DNA of 64,000 nucleotides from Blastocatellia bacterium AA13 (GTDB lineage: Bacteria; Acidobacteriota; Blastocatellia; UBA7656): the NCBI GenBank assembly GCA_003222245.1, contig QHVH01000030.1, positions 16,253 through 80,252 on the forward strand. The letters run 5' to 3'. Both the position numbers and the translations under genes were made by a program. Positions 1 through 9,485 of this stretch are shown here, one piece after another (positions within the stretch are counted from its first letter, which is position 1; each line of letters opens with the position of its first letter). The notes under the pieces were generated by a model. The model saw only the letters and a program-made list of their open reading frames with translations. It made no database searches and was not told the origin of the DNA.

Positions 1-2616
1 GATTCCTCCACGGCCGTAGAACGCCGGTTTGATGTAGATCAGCACTCCGGGCGGCGCTCCGCCGCCATCAACATTGCTGTACTTGATCGTGCCCACAGCG
101 CAGTATCGCCCTTCAAGATTGCTCCGTTCGTCGGCGGATCTCATGAAGATTGGAATACCATGGGTGAAGTCGATCGGTATCCCGAAATCGATGCGGATCT
201 TTCTAATCGCTGCTCCAAGGTCCTGGAATGCGCATTCCTGATCCTGGCCGCCGTCGCTCACCACGATGAGGTGGCATCGACGGCGCACCATTTCATAAAG
301 CCCGAGATTTTCAAAATGACCGCCGTCGGACAAATATACGTACTTGTGACGATCGGTAGTGAGACCAAAGACTTCGGCGATCAAAGGCTTGATCGCCCAG
401 AATGGCCCCGGCTTTTTGTAAGTCCTCTCGCCTGCATCACCCGGATTTCCGAGCCACCATCCAAGCCGAAGATTGAAAAGAGTCATGATAAAAGCAAGGA
501 CCTTCGATGAGTGATAGCCCATATTCGGACTGGCAGCCGCGCCGGAAATCGCCATAGCGGTGCCAAGCGATATACCTTTTCCATACTCCTTCGACACGCG
601 GTACCCCAGCCGCGCGCTGCCCGAGTGCAGGGCGGTAACAGTGAATGATTCCGCCTTCCGATCCTGCCACGCCAGGTTATCGCCGCTTACGAGATTCAAG
701 GCCATGTTTACGACGTGGAGCAGACTGTTGCGCTTTGGATCAGGATTGGCGGGCCATAGCTTATACATATCCATGTTGTCGGCGGAGTCGAAGCCTGTAA
801 ACTTATTCGGTTGTGAGTTCAGGTTCGACGCGCCGAGATAGGCCCTGATAAGCCTGTTTCGATACATGGCATGAAGCGAGAATCTGTTGATATTGACGAC
901 CAGCGCCATCAATGCGCTCAGTGAGAAGAGACCTCCGGCGACCAGGGCATCTTCCCAGATTGGCGCTCCGAACACTACCGTCAAGTGGCGCCAGGCCTGC
1001 TCGGGATTGGTTGTAGTAAGGTATGCATCCGGGAAGAGACCCAATAATCCGTTCGCCGCCAGGGTCAGCATGGTCAAAGTGAAAACTATGAAGAGCGGGC
1101 CGGCAAGGACAAGCGCCTTGCTCATTATCTTGGAAAAAAGCCCGGGATCATTCGGTTTTCCGTTGCTTGGCGTTTGCGAGCTGTGACCCGCGAATAACGT
1201 GATGAGTCCCGATACGCAGCCGATGGAATAGTAAATCCAGGCCAGCGCTTTGCGGGACACTATTGTGTGGAAGGCGATGGGACCATAGAGCACGAGCACA
1301 CAAACGGCTGCCCACATTATGATCACAATCAAGATCCACGCGTCCGACCGTGAAAACCATTCCCTATCGTCATCGCTTGTTATGAAGCTGATGAATCCAA
1401 CATAGAGCATCCCTGAGATGAGAAACGAAGCCAGCACCAGAGGCAGAGCAAAGCACACAAAGTTTGGGAGATTGGCCGCCTCGCCCCTACCACCGTTGAC
1501 GATAAGGAATGGAGCCGAAGCAACCAGGTATAAAAGTCCTCCGCCGACCGCTCCCGAGATTAATGAAGCGACGAAATCCCAAAACCAGCGGACCCCTCCA
1601 TCTTTTTGCTTATCCCGTTGCTCGTCCTCGCCGCCCTTTTCTCCCGGCTTCTTACCGCTCGTCAATGATGTAGCTATGCGGAAAACAAATCCTAAGAGCG
1701 TGACTACTGATCCGAACGCGAGGAATATCCAGATCGGTACGACGACATCTGAAGCCAGACCTCCCCAGTAGATTGTGACCAGTACCGCCGATACAACCAG
1801 CGGCGCGAGACAACACCAAAGGAACTTCTTCTGAGAATTGTTCTTTCTACTCGTAGACGGCCGGTTCAGGCCTATGTAGCCGATCGCGATACCGCCCAGT
1901 GCGATTGCACCGCCCAGCAACAATAGCATGTGCCATTCCAAAGGAGCCCAATTCTCCGCATCAATGCAACGGACGGTGTAGGCGTAAAACCGGGGGATCA
2001 TCAGGACCGAGGTCAGAAGAGGGAGCAGCACGAGCCAATTGAGCAGCAGGTTTCTTATATAAACCGCGACGAGAGTCCAGGTGTCGGCGGAAAGGAGTCC
2101 GAGCCTCGGGCTTAAATACCTGCTGTAGTCGCGAAGATGATGAATAGGCTCCGGCTCGGGTTTGAGCGGAGACGATGCATTCGCCGGATCGAGTTTCTCG
2201 GCGACTTTTTGAGGGTCGTTGCCTTCATTGTGAATCCACGAAGTCAGCCAGCTTCCAATGTATCCGCCGCCCGATACCGTGGAGAGATAGTGAAATTTGT
2301 CGAGGAGCTTCAACGCGGCGAGTTTCTGAATGACTCCGAGGGCGAAGGTAGCGCTGCGAATTCCGCCGCCGGACATACACAGGGCGGCTCGCCTTTGTCC
2401 GTCCGGCAGGCTGTGCACTAGCTTGTTCAGCTCGCGAACAAGCTTTTCGTTAGTTTTGGCTCGAGCTTCCTCCGCGTTCTCACCGTTGGCGATCAGCCTG
2501 TCGTCGTTCGCCAACAACTCATCTCTAAATTTCTTATACTGGGGAGGAGTCTTGCCGTGTAAGACCTCGTATTCGCCTTCCAGTATCTGATAAAGATCCA
2601 GACGTGAGTCGGACAT
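1..2616 (-). CDS. Patatin-like phospholipase with multi-span membrane domain (C-terminus cut by window edge)
   Basis: The reading frame is open from the ATG at 2616 to the window edge, giving 872 codons with no stop. A GGAGGT ribosome site lies 7 bases before the start. The N-terminal part has the patatin oxyanion motif (CMSGGGIRSATFALG, about residues 91-105) and the nucleophile elbow (TVSGGGYIGSWL). A middle region of several hundred residues carries about eight hydrophobic segments. The partner aspartate is in the DGGHFENLGLYE motif near residue 760. The Ser/Asp dyad is therefore complete, and a membrane lipid hydrolase is the expected activity; the true substrate is unknown. Family members of this split type (patatin interrupted by membrane helices) are known but poorly studied. 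It follows the 2872-4329 gene on the same strand after about 255 bases. Confidence 0.85.
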   Translation of the reverse strand, partial: MSDSRLDLYQILEGEYEVLHGKTPPQYKKFRDELLANDDRLIANGENAEEARAKTNEKLVRELNKLVHSLPDGQRRAALCMSGGGIRSATFALGVIQKLAALKLLDKFHYLSTVSGGGYIGSWLTSWIHNEGNDPQKVAEKLDPANASSPLKPEPEPIHHLRDYSRYLSPRLGLLSADTWTLVAVYIRNLLLNWLVLLPLLTSVLMIPRFYAYTVRCIDAENWAPLEWHMLLLLGGAIALGGIAIGYIGLNRPSTSRKNNSQKKFLWCCLAPLVVSAVLVTIYWGGLASDVVVPIWIFLAFGSVVTLLGFVFRIATSLTSGKKPGEKGGEDEQRDKQKDGGVRWFWDFVASLISGAVGGGLLYLVASAPFLIVNGGRGEAANLPNFVCFALPLVLASFLISGMLYVGFISFITSDDDREWFSRSDAWILIVIIMWAAVCVLVLYGPIAFHTIVSRKALAWIYYSIGCVSGLITLFAGHSSQTPSNGKPNDPGLFSKIMSKALVLAGPLFIVFTLTMLTLAANGLLGLFPDAYLTTTNPEQAWRHLTVVFGAPIWEDALVAGGLFSLSALMALVVNINRFSLHAMYRNRLIRAYLGASNLNSQPNKFTGFDSADNMDMYKLWPANPDPKRNSLLHVVNMALNLVSGDNLAWQDRKAESFTVTALHSGSARLGYRVSKEYGKGISLGTAMAISGAAASPNMGYHSSKVLAFIMTLFNLRLGWWLGNPGDAGERTYKKPGPFWAIKPLIAEVFGLTTDRHKYVYLSDGGHFENLGLYEMVRRRCHLIVVSDGGQDQECAFQDLGAAIRKIRIDFGIPIDFTHGIPIFMRSADERSNLEGRYCAVGTIKYSNVDGGGAPPGVLIYIKPAFYGRGGI

Positions 2617-2871
2617 TTTGCGCACCTCCGCGCTTAGATCGCCTTAAAGCTCGGATGCCAGCTCGAGCGGGCCTGCTCGGTTCTGGTCACTACCAGTAAT
2701 GGTCGAATCCGGGAAAGTATCACAGCCCAGGAACCAGGGTTGACTCAAAATCGCTTCCTGCTTCTGGAATCACAGCTCTCGTAATCCTGAAAAAGGTGTT
2801 CTCATCAGAATTGACGCAGATGCTTCGGATATCTATTCGAAGTTGTATGGCTCGGCCGCGGGCGAGAGCGC

Positions 2872-4329
2872 TCATTTATCATCGCCGTCGCCCTTCGCGT
2901 TCGCGCTCAGCATCTTGTCATTCGAGCCGTCCTGACCGCCCTTCTTGCGAAGCAGGTTCTTGACGCCAAAGAGAGACTCCAGCGTATCCTGCCAGAACGG
3001 CGCGCCCACGCTTAGCAGCAAGCCGGTAATGATCCATCCAATTACGCCGATAATGTCTCGCTTAATTTTGTCCAGCGTGTCATCCGTCGACCATCCGCGC
3101 CACCACTGGCTCACATCCGACAGGTGAAGGCGGTCAAACCCAAGGCTGGTGTAAGCGGCTGTTTCGGCGTCGTATTGATGCTGCAGGTCTTTTATTACTG
3201 CGTCAATTTTAGCCGCTCCCGCCGAATCATTCGCGGCTTCAGTTACTCTCTTCTCATTCTTTTTGCGCTGAATCTCTTCACCGTAGCTCACGATTTTGTT
3301 TCGGGCGAAAGGATTCGTTGAGAGGGTTTGGCAGATTTGAAAGAAGTTTGCGTTGAGCAGGATGACGACGACAAAGCCGATGACGATTGCGGCTGTTTTC
3401 ATTCCCCGGTTATATCGTTCTTCGAAGCTCTGCATAACCGCGTCGTACCACGCTCCGACCTGCTCGACCTTTCCCTTGATCGGAGCAACGGCTTTATCGA
3501 GGTCTTCGCGCAATGAGGTCAATCGGGCCGCGACCGTTTTCAAAGCCTCCGCAAGACTGGCGAGACCTTGTTTGGATTCTTCCGGAGCGGTCTTTTGATC
3601 CGCCTCGACTCTGCTTTGCAAATCGCCTAGCAGCTTCAGCACATCGTCGAGTTTTACTTCTCGGAGTCTGAGAAGGTCGCCGATTACAACTGAGAGCCCT
3701 TTGTTCTTCAGAGAAGCGAGATCATTCAACAGCGGGGCCAATGCCTGTTGCATTCGGGCAAGCGTCGCGCTCGAGTCGCCGCTCAGGCTGCCTTCCAGCG
3801 ATTTTATTTCGCCTATCGCGGCGCAGAGCGAATCGTATTTTCCAATCACATCTTTGACGCGGTTTCTTAGATCGCCGACGAGCTGATCCGGGGCGATCCT
3901 CTCGAGCACCTTGAGCAGATCGTCGCGCGAAAGAGAATCGAGCATCGGCTTGCCCGACGCCGCGAATCGCCCAATCTCCTTGAATCGGCCGATCACCTCC
4001 GAGGTAACGGAGGCGGCGTTGGGCTGCGAAGCGGCGTCGTTTCCGGCCTCTGCGGAATGATTGACCGGTGAAGCATCCGCCTTGGGTTTGCTGAAGATGG
4101 CTCCAAAGACAGGTGAAGAGTTTCGGAGCCTTGAAAACCATCCAGTCACGGCTCCGGGCGGTTGGTTGAGAACCGTCTGAAACAGATCGAGAAGTGAGTC
4201 CTCTATCTGCCTCGACTTTATCTTAATCAGTTTTTTGAATGCCGTTTGAATCGACTGCACGATGAGACTGAGCACGAGCAGGATTACAACCACCGCGATT
4301 ATCGTGTCGAGAGTGCTGCCGAATTGCAT
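2872..4329 (-). CDS. Membrane/coiled-coil protein of unknown function
   Basis: A 485-residue protein not assigned to a named family. It has one transmembrane helix at the N-terminus (about 8-28), a long hydrophilic and largely helical middle (about 110-310, likely coiled coil), a second helix near 315-335 (IVIGFVVVILLNANFF) and a third near 435-455 followed by a GAPFWQDTLESLFG motif and a basic, glycine-rich tail. The C-terminal helix-plus-APFW pattern is one I have seen in uncharacterised membrane proteins of several phyla. A strong ribosome site (AGGAGG) precedes the ATG at 4329. It lies directly upstream of, and on the same strand as, the patatin-like gene, which suggests joint function at the membrane; that link is inference only. 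Confidence 0.75.
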   Translation of the reverse strand: MQFGSTLDTIIAVVVILLVLSLIVQSIQTAFKKLIKIKSRQIEDSLLDLFQTVLNQPPGAVTGWFSRLRNSSPVFGAIFSKPKADASPVNHSAEAGNDAASQPNAASVTSEVIGRFKEIGRFAASGKPMLDSLSRDDLLKVLERIAPDQLVGDLRNRVKDVIGKYDSLCAAIGEIKSLEGSLSGDSSATLARMQQALAPLLNDLASLKNKGLSVVIGDLLRLREVKLDDVLKLLGDLQSRVEADQKTAPEESKQGLASLAEALKTVAARLTSLREDLDKAVAPIKGKVEQVGAWYDAVMQSFEERYNRGMKTAAIVIGFVVVILLNANFFQICQTLSTNPFARNKIVSYGEEIQRKKNEKRVTEAANDSAGAAKIDAVIKDLQHQYDAETAAYTSLGFDRLHLSDVSQWWRGWSTDDTLDKIKRDIIGVIGWIITGLLLSVGAPFWQDTLESLFGVKNLLRKKGGQDGSNDKMLSANAKGDGDDK

Positions 4330-4595
4330 TGTTTTTCCTCCTGAGATTTGTCGTGCGTCCTGGTCAATTCAATCCTCGGAATCCGCCGGTTATTAGCGGC
4401 CCGTTGAATCTATTGCCCCGGCGCACCATCGAATCGGGCGGCAACTAGAACCAAGCAGGTCGCGTGTCGTTTACGAGCTGCGCGATCGGGCATGCGGCTG
4501 AACCGAGCCGGGGCCTCATCGCAAGCGGCGGTTGTCTACAACAAAAACTCGAGCGGGCCTCAATAGAACGGGCAGGCCGGGTAGATGCTGAACAC

Positions 4596-4973
4596 TTAAG
4601 GCGCAGGCTGATAGGTTGCGCTTGTCGACGGAGTCTCCCAGACTCGGACCTTGTATACCTGCACGCGACCATCGTTGATCTGATTAGCTACCTTATCGAG
4701 GATAAAGCCTGCCAGATGTTCGGACGACGGGTTCAACTCGACGTCGAATGGCTTGATCTCGTTCAGGTTCTGATGGTCAAGCAATCGCATCACATCGCGA
4801 GTGACTTTTTTCAGATGAGTGAAGTCAACCAGCATGCCGATGTCGTCCAAACGCTCGCCTCGCACGTAAATCTCGACCTTCCAATTATGGCCGTGGAGGT
4901 TTTCGCATTTACCTCGATATCCTCGCAAGGCATGCGCGGCGGAGAACTCTTCCTCGATCATTACTTCGTACAT
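4596..4973 (-). CDS. queD: 6-carboxy-5,6,7,8-tetrahydropterin synthase (QueD/6-pyruvoyl-tetrahydropterin synthase family)
   Basis: A 125-residue protein, the normal QueD length. QueD converts 7,8-dihydroneopterin triphosphate to 6-carboxytetrahydropterin, an early step of queuosine/7-deazaguanine synthesis in the cytoplasm. The zinc ligands are visible as His14 (FSAAHAL) and His28/His30 (LHGHNW), and the catalytic Cys23 is in GKCENLHGH. A C-terminal motif VWETPSTSATY with the substrate-binding Glu is present. The ATG at 4973 is chosen because the family starts here and an AGGGA site precedes it; the frame continues upstream but that extension overlaps the divergent gene and looks non-coding. 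No other queuosine genes are in the window. Confidence 0.92.
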   Translation of the reverse strand: MYEVMIEEEFSAAHALRGYRGKCENLHGHNWKVEIYVRGERLDDIGMLVDFTHLKKVTRDVMRLLDHQNLNEIKPFDVELNPSSEHLAGFILDKVANQINDGRVQVYKVRVWETPSTSATYQPAP

Positions 4974-5075
4974 CGCATTCCCTAGTAACCTTGGTGAACG
5001 AAGCCTAAGAGACAGATTTCGGTTTGTCAAATTGTGGTTTGCCCGCGGTGATTTCGGATGCCCAGAATCATCAGG

Positions 5076-5104
5076 TTGTCCGGTCACGAACCCTCCTGTA
5101 TCAT
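5076..5104 (+). promoter_or_regulatory. Sigma-70-type promoter for the isocitrate dehydrogenase-like gene
   Basis: TTGTCC (5076-5081), a 17-base spacer and TATCAT (5099-5104) lie about 48 bases before the start codon of the downstream gene. This is a visual consensus match in the divergent queD/dehydrogenase gap. Confidence 0.45.
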
Positions 5105-5151
5105 TGTGAACTTTATTCCGCCGCCCCCATTCACATGCAGGGGAGCCCTTG

Positions 5152-6150
5152 ATGACCCAAAGAGTTACGCTGATTCCAGGCGACGGTATCGGCCCCGAAG
5201 TGGCGGGCGCAGCCGTATCGATTATTCGCGCCGCCGGAGTCAATCTCGAATGGGAATCCCGCGTAGCAGGAAGCGAAGCGCTCACCCGATTCGGTGACGC
5301 TCTGCCCGCCGATCTTCTCGAATCAATAAAGCGAAACAAAGTCGCATTAAAGGGTCCGGTGATGACGCCTGTCGGAGAAGGCTTTGTCAGCTCCAACGTC
5401 CGCCTGCGAAGGGCTCTTGATCTTTACGCGAACCTAAGACCGATAAAATCCCTCACCGGGGTGCCGAGCCGTTATCAGAACGTCGACCTCATAGTGGTTC
5501 GCGAAAACACCGAAGATCTCTACTCAGGTCTGGAACACGAAGTTGTGCCCGGGGTGATCGAAAGCCTCAAAATAATAACCGAGTACGCTTCGACCAGGAT
5601 CGCGCGCTTTGCGTTTGAATACGCGCGGAGGGAAGGGCGCAAGCGAGTAACGGCAATTCACAAAGCCAACATAATGAAGCTGTCCGACGGCTTGTTTCTC
5701 AAGTGCTTCAGGAAGGTGTCCCAGGACTATCCTGACATTCAGGCCGACGATCTGATTGTAGACAACGCTTGTATGCAGCTTGTCATGGATCCGAACCAGT
5801 TCGACGTGCTGCTGTTGGAGAATCTCTACGGAGACATAATCTCGGATCTTGGCGCGGGGCTTGTCGGAGGATTGGGAGTAGTACCGGGCGCCAACATCGG
5901 AGACGAAATAGCCGTGTTTGAAGCCGTACACGGTTCGGCGCCGAATATAGCCGGCCGCGGAATCGCGAATCCGACCGCTTTACTCCAGACCGGCGTTCTT
6001 ATGCTCAAACATATAGGTGAACGAGACGCTGCGCTTCGGATTCAATCCGCTCTCGAGAAAATTCTCGCGGAGGGATCGGTCCGCACTCGAGATCTTGGCG
6101 GCCGTTCCACAACCAGCGAGTTTACCGAAGCTATCATTCGCTCGCTCTAA
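5152..6150 (+). CDS. NAD-type isocitrate/isopropylmalate dehydrogenase family protein
   Basis: A 332-residue beta-decarboxylating dehydrogenase. The N-terminus has LIPGDGIGPE, the substrate loop has the basic residues of SSNVRLRRALDLYANLRP, and the metal/cofactor segment reads ENLYGDIISDLGAGLVGGLG followed by EAVHGSAPNIAG. The REN and Tyr/Lys motifs (VVRENTEDLYSG, HKANIMK) are typical of NAD-dependent isocitrate dehydrogenase, so conversion of isocitrate to 2-oxoglutarate in the TCA cycle is the likely role; homoisocitrate or 3-isopropylmalate dehydrogenase cannot be excluded from sequence alone. A TTG at 5149 immediately precedes the ATG; the ATG is preferred because the AGGGGAG site is better spaced for it. 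It heads a likely operon with pepA and trxB. Confidence 0.9.
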   Translation: MTQRVTLIPGDGIGPEVAGAAVSIIRAAGVNLEWESRVAGSEALTRFGDALPADLLESIKRNKVALKGPVMTPVGEGFVSSNVRLRRALDLYANLRPIKSLTGVPSRYQNVDLIVVRENTEDLYSGLEHEVVPGVIESLKIITEYASTRIARFAFEYARREGRKRVTAIHKANIMKLSDGLFLKCFRKVSQDYPDIQADDLIVDNACMQLVMDPNQFDVLLLENLYGDIISDLGAGLVGGLGVVPGANIGDEIAVFEAVHGSAPNIAGRGIANPTALLQTGVLMLKHIGERDAALRIQSALEKILAEGSVRTRDLGGRSTTSEFTEAIIRSL

Positions 6151-6187
6151 CGTGCCTGTATCCGTTGCTCATCGGAGGTAGACGCTT

Positions 6188-7675
6188 TTGGAAATAATCC
6201 GCGCGGAAGGCGATTTTCGGAAGATTGACGCCGATCTCTTAATAGTCCCTATTTTTAAAGATGAGAGGGCCGATTCAGGCCTTCTTGCTGCTCTCAATGA
6301 GTTGACCAATGGCTGGGTGAAAACAGCCCTGGAATCCGGAGAAGCCTCAAGCGAGCGGAACAAGTCTGTCCTGTTGCACCGCTGCGAAGGTCTGAAAGCA
6401 AGCCGGTTGGCTCTGTACGGAGCGGGTGATCGAGACAAGCTCGGACTTCTGGATCTGCAGCGGATCAGCGGCTCTATTCTGAGAAGCTTCGTATCTCAGG
6501 CGATTCGTTCGATCGCGCTGGTTGTGCGAGACTCCGGCGATACCAAGCGCGACGCAAGGGCTGTCGTCGAAGGAGCGTTGCTCGGCCAGCTCGACAGCTC
6601 GATCTATAGCTCGAATGACAAGCCCCGCCCGCGTTGCGAGCGCCTGACGGTCGTTTCCGAGAGCGGCACGGCGGACTTCGCGGAGGCTATTAGCTCAGCC
6701 TCTATCTTCGCGGAGGCGACGAACTTCGCGAGGGAACTGGGCAACGAGGCTGGTAATCGGATGACGCCCATTGAGCTGGCCCGACGGGCTAAGGAGATGG
6801 CCGAGCGCGAAGGGCTTGGGTACGAAGAGCTCGACGAAGACGAGATGAAGGAGCTCGGTATGGGCGCGCTCCTGGCGGTCTCCAGAGGAAGCGCGGAACC
6901 GGCGCGTCTAATGGCTCTCAGCTATCAACCTGAAAACCCTTCCTGCGATGACGTGATAGCTCTGGTTGGTAAAGGACTCACCTTTGATTCCGGAGGCATA
7001 TCGATCAAGCCCGCCGACGATATGGATGAGATGAAGTTCGATATGTGCGGCGGAGCGGCGGTGTTAGGCGCGATGATAATCATCGCGCGGTTGAAGCCGA
7101 GGATCAAGGTTTTAGGGGTCGTGCCTTCGTCGGAGAATTTGCCGTCGGGCCGCGCTTATAAACCGGGCGACGTGCTGAGAAGCTACAGCGGCAAAACGAT
7201 TGAAGTGATAAACACCGACGCCGAAGGCAGGCTTATACTGGCCGACGCAATTACGTGGGCCATTAACAGGGGAGCCACCCACGTCATCGATATAGCGACT
7301 CTGACCGGCGCCTGCGTGGTAGCTCTGGGAGAAGTTCGCGCGGCCGTCATGGGTAACGATGAAGCCCTGATTCAGGATCTGCTTGGGGCGGCCGACCAAT
7401 GCGGTGAGCGGCTCTGGCAGATGCCCCTGGATAAGGAATACCGGGATTTGATACGCAGCGATATAGCCGACATGAAGAACGCGGGTGGACGAGTCGCCGG
7501 AGCCATAACGGCCGCCATGTTCTTGAAGCAGTTCGGCGGCTCCGTTTCCTGGGCTCATTTGGATGTAGCCGGTACTGCCTGGATTACCAAAGCCATGCCA
7601 TATATGGCTAAGGGCGCGACTGGGTTCGGGGCCAGGACTCTGGCTAGCTTCGTCATCAACCGGGCGTCGAAATAA
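6188..7675 (+). CDS. pepA: Leucyl aminopeptidase (M17 family)
   Basis: A 495-residue cytosolic aminopeptidase that removes N-terminal residues from peptides using two metal ions. The metal and catalytic residues can be read directly: Lys262, Asp267, Lys274 and Asp285 in the GKGLTFDSGG...DMDEMKFDM stretch, and Asp344, Glu346 and Arg348 in the family signature NTDAEGRL. The N-terminal 170 residues form the usual regulatory/hexamer domain. The start is a TTG at 6188, supported by a CGGAGG site 7 bases upstream and the absence of a suitable ATG. It follows the dehydrogenase by 37 bases and precedes trxB by 13 bases. Confidence 0.95.
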   Translation: MEIIRAEGDFRKIDADLLIVPIFKDERADSGLLAALNELTNGWVKTALESGEASSERNKSVLLHRCEGLKASRLALYGAGDRDKLGLLDLQRISGSILRSFVSQAIRSIALVVRDSGDTKRDARAVVEGALLGQLDSSIYSSNDKPRPRCERLTVVSESGTADFAEAISSASIFAEATNFARELGNEAGNRMTPIELARRAKEMAEREGLGYEELDEDEMKELGMGALLAVSRGSAEPARLMALSYQPENPSCDDVIALVGKGLTFDSGGISIKPADDMDEMKFDMCGGAAVLGAMIIIARLKPRIKVLGVVPSSENLPSGRAYKPGDVLRSYSGKTIEVINTDAEGRLILADAITWAINRGATHVIDIATLTGACVVALGEVRAAVMGNDEALIQDLLGAADQCGERLWQMPLDKEYRDLIRSDIADMKNAGGRVAGAITAAMFLKQFGGSVSWAHLDVAGTAWITKAMPYMAKGATGFGARTLASFVINRASK

Positions 7676-7688
7676 CGGTGGAGGAATA

Positions 7689-8630
7689 ATGAAAGAGCTT
7701 TACGAAATAATAATCATAGGAGCGGGACCTGCCGGGCTCACCGCCGGACTCTACGGTTCTCGATCCAATCTAAGAACGCTGATTATCGAAAAGGGCCTGC
7801 CGGGCGGGCAGCTTCTGAACACTGAAATAATCGAGGACTACACCGGATTCGAGCACGTCACGGGAATCGAGCTCGCCCAAAAAATGGAAGCTCACGCGCG
7901 GAAATTCGGAGTCGAGATAAAAACCGGCGAAGAAGTTAAATCGATCCGGCGCTCAGGCGATTTATTCGAAGTGACTACGGATGAAAGCGCCTACAGGGCG
8001 ATTACGATTGTGGCGACCGCGGGCGGCACCGCCCAGAAGCTGGGTGTAGTCGGAGAAGAAGAGTTCGCCGGACGAGGGGTCAGCTACTGCGCAGTGTGCG
8101 ACGGCGCGTTTTTCAACGGGCAGGTCATCACCGTCGTCGGCGGAGGAGACGCCGCCGTGGAAGAGGCCAATTATCTGACCCGGTTCGGCTCGAAAGTGTA
8201 TCTCGTTCATCGCAGAAACGAGTTTCGCGCGCAGAAAATTCTCCAGGACCAGTTGTTTCAGAATCCAAAAATCGAAGTCATCTGGGATACAGTCGTCGAG
8301 GAGATCAAGGGAGACCGCGAGGTCGATCGGGTTTTGTTCAAGAACTTGAAGACCGGCGACACGCGAGAACATCCTACGCAAGGCGTATTCATCTTCATCG
8401 GATTTAAACCCAATACGTACTTTCTGGACGATCACCCGGCGCATGACGAGAGCGGCCATTTGATCACGAACGATCGAATGGAAACCAATGTGCCCGGCCT
8501 CTTCGCCGCCGGCGATCTAAGGGCGCAACTGGTACGCCAAATCACGAACGCAGTCGGTGACGCAACCGTGGCGGCTCTGGCAGCCGAAAAATATATAACT
8601 CATCTGAAGCACAAGGGACTTAAGGAGTAG
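7689..8630 (+). CDS. trxB: Thioredoxin-disulfide reductase
   Basis: A 313-residue flavoprotein that passes electrons from NADPH to thioredoxin. The FAD-binding GAGPAG motif is at residues 11-16, the redox-active CAVC at 134-137 (SYCAVCDGAFF), the NADPH fold GGGDAA at about 151-156, and the second FAD motif in GLFAAGDLR near the C-terminus. Length and domain order match low-molecular-weight bacterial TrxB. A GGTGGAGG site precedes the ATG. It is the last gene of the dehydrogenase-pepA-trxB run; the 13-base gap to pepA points to co-transcription. Confidence 0.96.
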   Translation: MKELYEIIIIGAGPAGLTAGLYGSRSNLRTLIIEKGLPGGQLLNTEIIEDYTGFEHVTGIELAQKMEAHARKFGVEIKTGEEVKSIRRSGDLFEVTTDESAYRAITIVATAGGTAQKLGVVGEEEFAGRGVSYCAVCDGAFFNGQVITVVGGGDAAVEEANYLTRFGSKVYLVHRRNEFRAQKILQDQLFQNPKIEVIWDTVVEEIKGDREVDRVLFKNLKTGDTREHPTQGVFIFIGFKPNTYFLDDHPAHDESGHLITNDRMETNVPGLFAAGDLRAQLVRQITNAVGDATVAALAAEKYITHLKHKGLKE

Positions 8631-8744
8631 GTGTCAGCGAGGGAATGGCGGCCAGGTTACAGCGGCCAACGCTCCCAACGGGTGGGTTGGAAGAACCAGA
8701 AACTCGGCCTCGACGATTCAATAACTCACTGAAGGCATGACGTC

Positions 8745-8855
8745 TGTTGTCTATAACCTGTTCCCTGTAATCTGCTGCCTTCCCGACACGACACCTGGAA
8801 CCTGACACCTGCATATGGGACCTGGCGCCTGGAACCTAACACTTGGGACCTGCGC
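8745..8855. repeat. Degenerate short-unit repeat tract
   Basis: The gap after trxB carries repeated variants of CCTGGAACCTG, ACACCTG and GGGACCTG in quick succession, ending just before the next gene. It looks like a decayed simple repeat expanded from an ACCTGGAACCTG-like unit. No gene or promoter was recognised in it. Confidence 0.6.
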
Positions 8856-8867
8856 ATGGAGGCGAAA

Positions 8868-9368
8868 GTGAAGCGAATAGGAATCGGGCAAACGCTCATA
8901 GCATATTTAGAAACGCTTCTACTTGGATTGTGGCTAGGCTCGATGATCTTCTTCAGTTTTGTAGTCGCGCCTCGGGCCTTCGCTGTGCTGCCGTCGCGTC
9001 ATCTCGCCGGGCAGTTGGTTTCGAGCTCTCTTTCCGCTCTGGAAATTATCGGCCTCGTACTCGGTCCGATTCTTATCGTTCTTCGATTGATAAACGGCGT
9101 CAGAGGATCCAGCTTCGCAAAGATTCTTCACCTGTCGCTGCTGGCGCTCATGACCATGTGCGCCGGTGTTTCACGAATGATATTGGCTCCGAAACTTGAA
9201 TCGCTCCGCTCGGCAATGGGCGGAGTTATCGACACGGTCTCAGCCAACGATCCGCTTCGACTCCAGTTCGATGACCTGCATAAGTACTCAGTAGCCATGA
9301 TGACGATAGCGATGCTGGCCGGCTTGATTGCTCTGCTGCTCAGCGTCCGCTCCTGGCTTAATCGATGA
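8868..9368 (+). CDS. Small four-helix membrane protein, DUF4149-like
   Basis: A protein of 166 residues from the GTG at 8868 (170 from an in-frame ATG at 8856). It has four hydrophobic helices, the first with the pattern ETLLLGLWLGSMIFFSFVVAPRAF and the last MMTIAMLAGLIALLLSV, matching the DUF4149/TMEM205-like family of unknown role. The GTG is preferred because GGAGG sits 5 bases before it, whereas the ATG overlaps that same GGAGG and has no site of its own, lying at the end of the repeat tract. There is no clear partner nearby. Confidence 0.75.
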   Translation: MKRIGIGQTLIAYLETLLLGLWLGSMIFFSFVVAPRAFAVLPSRHLAGQLVSSSLSALEIIGLVLGPILIVLRLINGVRGSSFAKILHLSLLALMTMCAGVSRMILAPKLESLRSAMGGVIDTVSANDPLRLQFDDLHKYSVAMMTIAMLAGLIALLLSVRSWLNR

Positions 9369-9449
9369 GGCCCACTCCCGCGAAGTCGATTTATTCCGGC
9401 AAGAATATCGCTCATTCTTCGAGCGAAACTCCCGCCGCCAGTCGATACT

Positions 9450-9478
9450 TTGATCCGACAATAGAAGTAATCTAAACT
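9450..9478 (+). promoter_or_regulatory. Sigma-70-type promoter for the cysteine-rich peptide gene
   Basis: TTGATC (9450-9455), a 17-base spacer and TAAACT (9473-9478) predict a transcript starting near 9485, giving a leader of about 170 bases before the peptide start at 9658. Confidence 0.4.
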
Positions 9479-9485
9479 ACTGATT

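Noticed and set aside
160..2590. Several plus-strand frames under the patatin-like gene
   Set aside because: They are opposite-strand shadows of a continuous 872-codon frame with clear patatin motifs.
4974..5396. In-frame extension of queD
   Set aside because: It runs into the divergent dehydrogenase gene and adds residues not found in QueD.
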